Source: Cryptomeria japonica (taxonomy: Eukaryota; Streptophyta; Pinopsida; Cupressales; Cupressaceae). From it: a stretch of DNA of 64,000 bases. Of this stretch, positions 12,487-22,600 are shown piece by piece. The position numbers were made by a program, and so were the translations under genes. Below the pieces are notes generated by a model. The model was not told the origin of the DNA. It made no database searches and worked only from the letters and a program-made list of their open reading frames with translations. The stretch covers positions 165,908,580-165,972,579 of the forward strand of contig NC_081413.1 in NCBI RefSeq assembly GCF_030272615.1. Reading direction: 5' to 3'. Within the stretch, counting starts at the first letter, position 1, and each line of letters starts with the position of its first letter.

Positions 12487-14604
12487 GTACTTAGGTATGC
12501 TTCTAAGACTTTAATGCAATTCTGAATTCTATATGAGTAGATGCAAACTTGATTGAAGACTACTCTTTTGTGATGTGAGAACTTGTGCAAGGACTCTACG
12601 TAATATGAGGATACTAAAGGACTATGCATGAACTAAATGCCTATGACTTAAGATCACTTGAAAATGTCATGTTTTCCATCTTTGAATTTTGTAAAAGTTT
12701 CAGTTTTAATGTTGATGTTAATGTTGAGACTTGACTTTGTTGATGTGTTGACCTTGTTGAATTTGGCATTGCAAAGACATAGTAGCAAGCAAGGAAAGCA
12801 ATCTTAAGCAAAAAGAGCACTTGTTTGAAGGATTTTTTAAAATCCCCATGAATTTTGAGATCTTTTTCTAGATCCCATTTTGTTTTTGATTGTATTATGG
12901 CAATTCGATAGCACATCAAGCAAACTCTCCTAAAGACAAAAGGTCACAAGTATTACCACAACCCACATCTTGATACCTCGTCAACTCAAACAACTCTGTC
13001 ACACCCTAGGGTGGGCCCATTTTTCTGCCTTTTTCTAGAAATTAGACCAAAGAAGATCATTCCTCAGTTGGCCCATTATCTTGGGAGATATATGGCGAGT
13101 GTCTTGGGGGTGGATTCTTCCCCACCCTTGCACTATGATAATTCAAGTGTCTGGTTACTGACTCGGTTTGGACTCTATTGCTATGACTTTTAGTGAAGGA
13201 TTCTATTTGAAGATACCCTTTGAAGTCGCACAAGCGCAATTGAGGCCTATAGCCCAACAAAGTACCAAGCAATATAGTCATGCAAGCGTGATTGAGACCT
13301 CAAGGCCCTACAAATTGCTTGATATGAGATAACTCAAATATGTTCCGTCCCCTGAGATTTTCCTCTCAAAAGGCAATTTGATTATAGTGAGTTAGAATAC
13401 TTGGCTTTATCCATACTCACTTGGGTCGTTCCCTTCACACCGGTCCCCTCAAGGTAACTTGGGAAGGCAGACTCTCTAAAGGATGTAAGTACAAAAATTA
13501 AATGAAAGCATAAAAGAAGAGAGTCTGGTTTTTCCAATCACCCATTAAAGGGGAGAGCATAATACCCATCACTTCAAATACATGTAAAACAAAATCCTTT
13601 TTACCCTCCAATTGCAATGATTTTTTTTAGTCTAAGTGGATATGTTGCTCCACACAGGCATGGTATTCATTTTTAATCCTCATAGCAATTTGTGAAGTAA
13701 AGAAAAGAGTTTTTTTTTTTTTTTTTTTTAGGAGCACCAAAAGAAAGTTTTCTACTCTAACCTGCAGATGAAAATGATGTTAGTGGACACATGGTGGGCT
13801 ATCGAGCCTATCTTTCCCTCAGTTACATAACTCTTTCTTTTTACAATCAGAGAGTCATTCTGACAAAAATCAGTAAACATAAAAGACAAAGTGAAGAAAA
13901 TTTCAAATGGAAATTGCAAATTAACTATTAATCAATTGCAAATTACCTACTAATCAAGTGCAAATTACTGTGCTATCAATTGAGAATTACTATGCCATCG
14001 ATTATGAACCGATCTTTGAGCAATTGTGTATCACTATCCCATCAATTGCGAATTAGTTAACAAGCATAATTTAATTTAAAAAAAAATATAAGACAAAAGA
14101 GAGAAGTTTATTCTGTGATGATGTCACTCCAGATCACGTGAGCCATGACTTCAATGTCATCATAAAAATTAAATTTGGCAAGGAATCGATGAATGTTTCT
14201 ATGGTATTGAGCGATTGCCTCTCCCTCTTCAATTTCACAAAGTTGCCTTTCTGCCTTTAGAAGGCCTTGGTATGTTCTTTGTTGTCTTCTATGCTGTCTT
14301 GCACTCCTGGCACCCGAAATTTTGAAAGTCACCTTACCTGCCATTAGATTAGACACATTTCATACAAAAAATATGATTTTTTTGGAGAATTAGAAAACAT
14401 ATATGGGTTAGGTGCACAAGACTAATTAAGTGAGAAACGACAAACAAAAATTGATTTTTGACCCCTTCTAGCAATTGCAGACCAGTTTTAGCAATTGCGA
14501 GACATTTTAATAGCAATTGCGAGACATTTTAACATCAATTGTGAACTGATATTAGCAAGTGCGAATTTTTGCACTGTCAATTACAGACTTGCATTTTCTG
14601 GGCT
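12487..14604 (-). other. Gyp-A 5' leader
   Basis: Non-coding leader between the 5' LTR and the small ORFs. 13250-13440 aligns with the Gyp-B leader (40940-41120): shared blocks are GCCCAACAA-GTACCAA, GTGATTGAGA, AGGCCCTAC and CACTTGGG-CGTTC. 12960-12985 matches Gyp-C near 62757 (CCCACATCTTGATA). A run of about 20 T lies at 13713-13733. Short degenerate repeats around CAATTGC-AATTA occupy 13900-14060 and 14460-14600. An 82-codon minus-strand ORF at 14108-14356 starts just before a splice-donor-like CAG|GTAAGG. I do not recognise its product. Confidence 0.55.
13900..14600. repeat. Degenerate CAATTGCGA/CAATTGCAAATTA repeats
   Basis: Two clusters of short imperfect repeats. At 13905-14060 the core is ATCAATTGCAAATTA with variants (AAGTGCAAATTAC, TCAATTGAGAATTAC, TCAATTGCGAATTAG). 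At 14460-14600 the core is AGCAATTGCGAGACATTTTA, including two adjacent near-identical copies, plus further variants. They lie in the leader next to the LTR. Confidence 0.65.
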
Positions 14605-15782
14605 TGTACAGATCTGCAAAATCAAATAGAACATAAAGCGAAGGTTAAATCTAATGATTCACGTCGATTTCACCTAATGTATTCAGGGGCAAATTAAGCG
14701 TAAATAACATTATTAGATTATCAGAGTGACTTACCAACTCTAATCTAATCAAATTACAATGAAATAATGCTAATATCAATTGAATTATGAAATGAATTGA
14801 AATCTAATTTAAGACTCCTTCAATTGATTTAACAAGGCTTCCATTTCTCTTCTCCTTAGTTGTTGTTGAATTGGCTCTCAGGTATTGCACTGATTTCTTG
14901 CATATATTAGCAACTATTTTGAAGACTGTGATTCTGTGATTCTAGCTTGAAATGAGAAAATTTGATGCTGTTTATATAGATTTTCAACACAGAAGGGGTG
15001 AGGATTTGAACTCAAGTCCTGATTGACAGTCAACTAAAATTCATTGATCAGTGAACTCATCTTGATTGAATTGTTAATTGGTTTGATTGATTTATTAACA
15101 GGATTGATTGGGGAGTCAACTGAATAGATTGGCTAGTGAACTGAATAGATTAACCTGTAGACTGAATAGAATAGCTAGTTGACTAAATTGATTGAGAGAT
15201 AACTGGTTAGTCAAAAAAAGGTGATTGAGAGTTAAAAGGGGGATTTATTAGCTAACCAAGTTGACTGATTTAATCAATCAGTTTGATTTCAACATGTGTT
15301 GTAGGATTTTGAAATTGAATTTGATTTTCATTTTCAATTTGGATTTGAATTTGGACTTTCGAATGTTGAAATTCACATTTGGTGAAATGTTAATTTGGAA
15401 GAAATGAAATTAATTGAAATGATATGAAATTCAAATTTGGGGAAAATGTGAAATGAAATTAATTAGAATTAGAATTTGGGGAATTGAAAGAATTAATTTA
15501 TTAATTTAATAATTCAAAAGATATTATTTAATCATAAGAAATTGAATTAATTAAATAATAAAGATTATTTATCTAAGGAAAATGTAGCAATTAATTAAAT
15601 AATTAATATTTGAGATAGGGTTAATTGATTAAATTGATTTGAAAATAGAAATTCAATAATTAAGAGTGTTGAAAGGTGACGATTAGAAGAAATATTTAGT
15701 TTAATCAAATAATTAAATAATTACTTAATTAAATAGATAAATAATTACTGTAGGATCAATGAGATATTTTTAGGTGTCTACA
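14605..15782 (-). repeat. 5' LTR of Gyp-A
   Basis: The right end TTTTTAGGTGTCTACA (to 15782) matches the LTR ends of Gyp-B (TTTTTAGGTGTATACA) and Solo-2 (ATTTTAGGTATATACA). The left end is inferred at TGTACAGATCTGC because the spacing then resembles the 1.13 kb LTRs of Gyp-B; this edge is uncertain. A minus-strand TATA box (TCTATATAAA) is at 14971-14980. The rest is AT-rich with no coding sequence. The 3' partner LTR is not in the window. Confidence 0.6.
14971..14980 (-). promoter_or_regulatory. TATA box in Gyp-A LTR
   Basis: TCTATATAAA on the minus strand, at the place corresponding to TATA boxes in the other minus-strand gypsy LTRs of this window. Its direction agrees with gag-pol transcription. 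Confidence 0.5.
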
Positions 15783-15837
15783 TCTACACACACCTACACA
15801 CATATATATATGTGTGTATGCATGTATATGTATGTAT

Positions 15838-15900
<63 letters not shown>

Positions 15901-16200
15901 TATATGTACATATATATACATATATGTACATATAAATACATATATGTACATATTCTGTATATATATGTGTATATATATATATATGTATATATATACATGC
16001 ATATACATGTATATATACATGTATGCATATATACATGCATATACATGTATATATACATGTATGCATATATACATGTATATATACATGTATGCATATATAC
16101 ATGTATGCATATATACATATATATATATATATGTATGCATATATATATGTATATATATGTATATATATGTATATATTATGTATATATATGTATAGATATG

Positions 16201-16253
<53 letters not shown>

Positions 16254-16484
16254 ACATATCTATATATATACATATCTATATATATACACATATATATACA
16301 TATATATATATGCATACATATATATATATCTATATATATCTATATATATACATATATCTATGTATATATAAATATACATACATATATGTATGTATATATG
16401 TATGTATATGTGTATATGCACATATATATATGTGTGTGTATACATACATACATACATACATACATACATACATACATACATACA

Positions 16485-16562
<78 letters not shown>
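15783..16562. repeat. Compound microsatellite (CA, TACA/TATG, TA)
   Basis: About 780 bases of simple repeat: (CA)n at 15839-15893, mixed TATA/TACATG/TATG units to about 16440, (TACA)n at 16441-16512 (about 18 units) and (TA)n at 16513-16562 (about 25 units). Long ORFs on both strands here give only Tyr/Ile/His/Met/Thr/Val/Cys low-complexity peptides and are not genes. Copia-B begins exactly where the TA run stops, so its insertion site was in or beside the microsatellite. Confidence 0.97.
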
Positions 16563-16566
<4 letters not shown>

Positions 16567-17801
16567 AGACAACTCAAATAACCAGAAGACAACTGAGAGA
16601 GGAGGGGGGAGAGGGGAGGGGGCGCGGTGAATCAGTTGTCACATATTATCGAAACCATTAACAATTTAAACTTTAATATCGAAACCCAAAACATTAATAC
16701 TCGAATATCAGTTAAACCAATTAAGCATAAATAATAATCACAAAATAAAAGCCATCCACATAACACCAAAATTTATACGTGGAAAACCCAGTAAAGGGAA
16801 AAACCATGGTGGGAAGCCTACCCACAATCAGATAATACTTCTGCAGTAAGTATGCGAATTACAATTGAGGGGCCTACACTTGTAGGAAGGCCAATAGCCT
16901 AGAGTGCACTGTTCATCACAAAAGGAGCCTCACTGACTACATAGAAATCCAAACTACAATCCGGAGAAGTGTTGAGCTACAAAAGATAACATCTCCTATG
17001 CTTGAGTACAGTTCCGGTTAAGCTCAATACCAGATGAATAAATCCTCTTACATAAACCCAATTCAATCTCCAATGATCAACCAACTTCTCTACCTGAATG
17101 ATATTACATTATTCACACATTACATTCCTTGACCATGACCTCTAACATTAACCATGATGATATACAATGAGATCTTACTTCTATATATACAAATCCTCAA
17201 CCATAAACAATCAGGTCGACCTCCAAACAATAAACCAATTACATAATTACAAACCATGTCGGTCTTAAATAAACAAATAATATCCAACACATAAGACATC
17301 CAAAAATACATCAAGAGGTCCAATCCACACGTTACATTAAAGCTAGTCCATAACCTAGATCAACTGGGACCCATTATAGTTCCACACACTACAACAATGA
17401 TCTCCATCCGCCAAGTCTCGAACATGATTACCAACAAAATCCTGAAACTCCACCAGAAGCTGCACCAACACCACTTATGCAATTCATCAAAGATCTCCAC
17501 CAAACTCTCTACCAGTGAAACCCTCACCAGAACCAAAAACCAAGCTTCTAAGCAAGCAGGATAACATTTGATCACCATACCAAAACCAACTATCCAAATA
17601 TAAGCATGCGTATCATGAACAATCCAATTCCATTACCAAACTATACCCGAGCCTACCCGATCAAGCTAGATCCAAGTTAACTAGAAAACACTCAACCTAT
17701 CGGGACCAGAAGGGTGCCGATAAAGCATCCAAACAACTAGTGTTGGCATCAGTGACAAAACATCAATGCAACACATAATCAATTCCATCAAATGGCCAAC
17801 A
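16563..17801 (-). repeat. 3' LTR of Copia-B
   Basis: TGTTAGACAACTC at the left end and GGCCAACA at the right give TG...CA termini on either strand. It pairs with 26775-27988. It differs by a purine-rich expansion near 16598-16622 and scattered substitutions. A minus-strand TATA box (GTATATATAG) is at 17181-17190 and is conserved in the other copy. Confidence 0.92.
17181..17190 (-). promoter_or_regulatory. TATA box in Copia-B 3' LTR
   Basis: GTATATATAG on the minus strand. The same decamer recurs at 27371-27380 in the 5' LTR, where it would drive element transcription. Confidence 0.5.
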
Positions 17802-17815
17802 ATCTCCCCCTTTCG
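17802..17815 (-). other. Polypurine tract of Copia-B
   Basis: Minus strand CGAAAGGGGGAGAT directly before the LTR start TGTTGGCC. The equivalent Copia-A tract is AAAGGAGGAGAT before TGTTGGC. Further pyrimidine-rich plus-strand runs at 17870-17940 and 17980-17995 lie in the 3' untranslated region. Confidence 0.75.
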
Positions 17816-18153
17816 TATTGATGGCAACACTAGATGTGAAAAACATCTAAGTACCAAGAAATGCCAAACAAGTCTCCCCCAATATAAGACAACCAACAAT
17901 CTCCCGCATACAACTCTGAATATCAATTTCTCTCCCCCTATGACTTCTTCTTTTCTTTCTTTATATTTTTTCACATCAATATCTCTCCCCCTTTGACATC
18001 AATGCCAAAAATCTGACAAAAATATCAAAGCAAAAACATAAACAACTGAATCACAACGCTGACTACTCCCCTTGAGCAGTAGCATCCCACATCAATGCCG
18101 AAATGAATAGTATCTCTGATTGTACACTCCAGACTGATGCCAACCCGCATCAA

Positions 18154-18266
18154 TCAAGTCTCTAGCGGAGGGGTATAAACTCCCAATCTGTCTCTCAGGT
18201 ACTCAAATGATTCCTTGGGCAAAGGTTTAGTGAAAATATCTATAATTTGTTCTTCAGTGTTCACAT
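18154..18266 (-). pseudogene. Copia-B pol, C-terminal tail of RNase H (split off by solo LTR)
   Basis: Continues the RNase H reading frame that stops abruptly at 22601. The tail contains the conserved copia motif IFTKPLPKE and ends at a stop on 18154-18156. It is separated from the rest of the gene only by the 4334-base solo LTR and its duplicated pentamer. In Copia-A the same motif sits in place near 2700. Confidence 0.85.
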
Positions 18267-21200
18267 TGTAATGCCCCGCCAGGAAACCCCGAAGGGATTA
18301 AGCCATAACACAAGAATAGAGTGCAATAATTTTTTTTAAAAAAGTTACACCACATTAAGATACAACAAGATAACAAAGATTCAAATTACATAGCGGAAGA
18401 CATCAACTAACACCTAAAGAGTTTCCCAACGAGATTACTTAAATATCACAATTCACTTAACTCACACAATTAATCCAATAAGCTGATTATATTAATAACG
18501 AGATAATTCTTAATCAGGATAATTTCTTTCAAAAGATGGAAATATAAATCACAAGCAATGACTCACCCATTAAGATCTATCCATATTCTTCATTCAAGCT
18601 TTTCATTTAAAATTACAAGCCATACATCTAATACCTTAACACACTAGGATTTCATCATAAACATAAGAGATTCTTTTCAAGCATATTTAAATTCCTTAAC
18701 AACAACTGAATAAATTCCATTACTCCAAGATACATTCTTTCATATTCCAACTTATTGCATTTTAAAAGACGATTACATACATGCATCTACGATAAATCTC
18801 ATCTAAACCACTTACGCATTCGATCAACATGGCATACAAGAAAGGACTGAATAAAAGCATTTAAAGTTAATTCCAGTTTATCCACTTAACCATTCTAACA
18901 TAAGCTAATCATACATGATAAAGTTGAATAAAGGAAACATAAGAGAATACATCACATAACACCATAATGATCTCGGAGTTCACCTCTAAAGGGCTACATC
19001 TCCGGGTCTGCTCAACTGCAAGACCCCTTTGATAAAATAATAAAGTTAAGAATACAAGAGGTTACACCATTACAATCCGGCCATCAAGGCGAAATATAAA
19101 CAATATACAAACGACCATATCGGTCAATAAATACATAAACGATCCCTGAAAAGAACAGGATCCAGCTGAACATAATCAAAGCTAATACAAAGGTATAGGA
19201 GAGCATCCATAAAACTGAGTCATCACCACCCAAGGTCTGACATGAAACCGACACTCACAAGGGCATAAACAAAAGGATGACCCACAAAGGTACTCTTAAC
19301 AGGACAAAACAACAACACACTAGCGAACGTAGGGACAAGTGTCATCACACAACCTGGTATGGTTACCATGGCAAGTCTTCATAGGTCCCGACCCCATACA
19401 CTGGGTTACCCTGGCAACCTAATCCGAGCTTCCGGGCCATCCAAGCCTCATGTGGACCCACACATCCTCTCATGAAGACAAGGATGGTGGTTTGCCATTT
19501 CAGGCCTTCTCACAGCATGTCGAGTCTATGTTAGCACTCATCCCATGTGTGAGGCACATTTATCTTACTTAGAAATTACATTCTAATCTACTGATAGGTT
19601 ATCACTTATTAGACTCACTTTCGACGGGTTACCCAACAGCCACTTTGGGCGCGGCCCCCAATCGAAAGCCACTTTCCCATACGTCACTAGACTATACTCA
19701 GACGAACTCAAAACCAAGGAATACACATGGTCAGACGAATGGAGTTCAAGAAGAGAGAAACAACCATCAGGTCAAACACAACTCAAAGATGCACACTTAC
19801 TAACGGTACTCTAACTAGAGACGTGGCCAACAACGGTCAACCACAAATCATCATTCGACTCACACAAAGAGGATATGATCAAACGACACTACCACAAACA
19901 ACAGTCAACTCGGAACAGAGGACTAAAATAGGTACCCCAAGTCAATCCATACGACAGGGACCTATCAAACAAAGCACTCTTGCCATTTCATAATCAAAAG
20001 CGAATACAGAAATTAAACTCGCAAAGATAATAAACAGAAAGAACAGTATTCAACAAATGCAATCTTTCCAAATTGATCTAAACATTAAACGTCGATCAAG
20101 TTATCTACAAGATCTATATCAGATTACAGTTATCTACCTCATCTAGGAATAGGTTGTTCTTGGTTTTCTAACTCTCTAAGGTCCAAAGCATTGAACAGAC
20201 ATATAAAGCCATAATGATTTTTTAAACCAATTCATATTAATAAAATTTAGACAACCATTAATCAAATAAATAAGATATTTAATCTCCAACAAAACATCAT
20301 TAACATACTGGTCCAAAACCGACCTCTACAGTTTCGTATTTTCAAACCCAGATGCATAATATGGATCACAAAAATATAATAATAAAAAAAAGAGAGTCTA
20401 AAAGGAGATAATCATTTCCAAAGGCATATCGTTTCAATTTCTAGCGATCAATGGTAAAATATCTCACTTACTTCTCGATTACTCAAATGATATGTTCTAA
20501 GATAATATTTAACATCATCAATTAGTAATTACATCATATTTCAACGATTTTCCAATACCATAATATTCTATTTTGTTTTTACACAATACTACCTCAATTA
20601 GCCAAATGCTCTAATCAGCTAGAAGGTAAAATCTAAATTTATTAATCCAAGATCAATCAGAATATAATCAATGATATTCAGTTGCGAAATTAACAGTTTT
20701 AGAACTTAATCAGAAAGAGAGCATAAGTCATGAAATGAGATTGAATAATTAATTCACCTATAAACTCTATTATAAAATTAATCAATATCCAATTAACATT
20801 TATCAAGATTGATGCCACCTTATCATAATTAAGAAACTAAATAAAACTTAACATTAAAATAACTTACATTAAAATGATATTAATATCATATGCATTTTTT
20901 TTTTGAATGATAAAAAAAATACATTAAAAAAAACCATTTTAAAAACTATGTTTTTTAAAAAAATGCATTTAAAAAAAAGGAAGCGAGGGTGGGGCCCACC
21001 TCCCAACTGGGATGGCTGGGCGCCCAACCCTAGCCGCAGGCGGAGGAAGCTCGCGGGCGGCGCCACGGTGGTGCCCGCAGGTCCCACGACGCCCTGCGGC
21101 CACCGCGGTCCCTGCGGCCACCATCATGGGCCGCGGCCGCTGTGTTGCTGAGCGGGAGAAGGGGGACGAGCGGGGGAGGGGTGGAGGAGCGGGTGGAGCT

Positions 21201-22600
21201 CTGCTCCCCGCCCTCCAACCCCAAACCAAGGGTTCGGTTTCTATTAAAATTTCTCCCAGTTCGAAAATTAACACAAACGCCCAGCACAAAATTGATAAAG
21301 AATTTCGATTTAATAAAAGTTCGGTTTAAACGAACTGTGTTTGATAACATATTTTCTTGATGGTTTTTCATCCTTTACAAACACCCAAGGGTTTCAAACG
21401 CCCAAAAAGAATAGAGGAATTAACAACACCTCAAATACATTCCCAGCCAAGCTAATTAATTTACTAAATCAGTTCATAAGCATGGCATTCAATGGAGAAT
21501 CTGGAACTAAGATAGCATGAAAACCTTCAAACCCCCATTTCCATTTTATACAATAACTAAAATTGAGAATTAGATCCTACCTGATCTCGCGTTCCTGGCA
21601 AGATCTGCTGAAGAGCCCCAATCTCCAGCTACCAAAACCTTCCTTCTCCATCCAAAATCCCCAAATTTCATCTCCAAAATTTCTTTCCAACCAAAAATTC
21701 TCCAAAAATGTCCATCCTCCAATTTTCCCCAAATTTTGAGTTATATGGAAGAGTTGACCAAAACTCCCTTTTTTGGAATTAAAATTCTTATTTACAAATA
21801 ATTCTCAAAATTTAATCATTTTCTAACTATAACAACAAATGACTAGCTTTTCAATTCAAAATCGATTTTCTCATTTAATCCAATTTAGCCTTTCTAATTT
21901 CAGAAGCCAACAGAATACAATTAAATCTATTGCGATAAAATACAAAACTTTCTTTTCAATAGCATATTCAAAATGCATTTAATATTCAAAATCAGTCATT
22001 TAGTCTAATTTACTCCCAATTTAAAATAAGCAATTCATATCAACGAAAATCGCATAACGAAATCCCGATTACTTTAGTCCATTAACCTCTAATGCACAAA
22101 TATATATTTAATCAAGATAATTACTAAGGACTAATTAATCAATTTAACCATGCACACCAAGCATGCAAATCGAGAAGGTCAACCAAACAGACGACCCGCA
22201 AACTCAAACAAAAAGGGAACACCGACGACGGCTGACGATGCTCACTTGAGCACGACTATGGTCAACTAGGGTCTTACGACCACCTAATCCAACTCTAAGG
22301 ATTAAAGAGGTACACTCAAACCTGCAAATCCAGGTGAAGACGAACCCCGCACTCATGCGGCGTTGTACCTGAAATTTCTTGCAACCAAGAGTCATACATG
22401 CATACATATATAAAATTTAATGAAAGCATTAGCCCGATATTAATACCATGAAATAGGTACACTAAACAGCTAGCATACAACTAGTGTGAAAACCACATCA
22501 ACAGCTATGCGTTAAATCAACATCTGACTAAACATTATATTAAGATAAACTAACCAAGATTACACCAAGATTAGAATTAGATTAGGGTGGGGGTACTACA
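18267..22600 (-). mobile_element. Solo-1: long solo LTR of a Ty3/gypsy element, inside Copia-B
   Basis: Starts TGTAATGCCCC and ends GGGGTACTACA; the reverse complement of the end (TGTAGTACCCC) matches the start at 9 of 11 bases. Flanking pentamers are CACAT (18262-18266) and TACAT (22601-22605), a target duplication with one C/T difference. The insert splits the Copia-B RNase H frame precisely. No gag, pol, primer site or internal LTR pair was found in its 4334 bases, so it reads as one LTR left after recombination. The minus-strand end GGCGGGGCATTACA resembles LTR ends of plant chromovirus-type (Tekay/Del-like) elements, hence the orientation. A TATA-like CCATATAACTC is near 21741-21751. Confidence 0.8.
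20985..21230. other. GC- and CpG-rich island within Solo-1
   Basis: About 245 bases dense in GCGGCC, GCCGC and CCGCGG sit between T/A-homopolymer stretches (20890-20985) and AT-rich DNA. Overlapping ORFs run on both strands with Ala/Pro/Gly/Arg-rich products, as expected of any GC-rich DNA; none shows a recognisable domain. It lies roughly 500-750 bases downstream of the TATA-like site in the minus direction, so it may be transcribed leader or regulatory DNA of the LTR. Confidence 0.6.

Larger units (their letters stand above)
4542..15782 (-). mobile_element. Gyp-A: Tat-type Ty3/gypsy retrotransposon, 3' end missing
   Basis: Minus-strand gypsy element. Read on the minus strand the order is LTR (14605-15782), long leader, gag (from 11635), protease, linker, RT, RNase H, second RNase H and integrase. 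Protein similarity to Gyp-C integrase stops at about 4542, where Copia-A begins. The C-terminal integrase, 3' non-coding region and 3' LTR are therefore not here. It carries many more stops and frameshifts than Gyp-C and is probably the most decayed of the three. Confidence 0.85.

Noticed and set aside
15756-16630. Many ORFs of 60-185 codons on both strands (Tyr/Ile/His/Met/Thr repeats)
   Set aside because: They are translations of CA, TACA and TA microsatellites; any frame is open because the repeats contain no stop.
20869-21371. Overlapping Ala/Gly/Pro/Arg-rich ORFs on both strands
   Set aside because: GC-rich DNA opens several frames at once; no domain, start context or homology was recognised.
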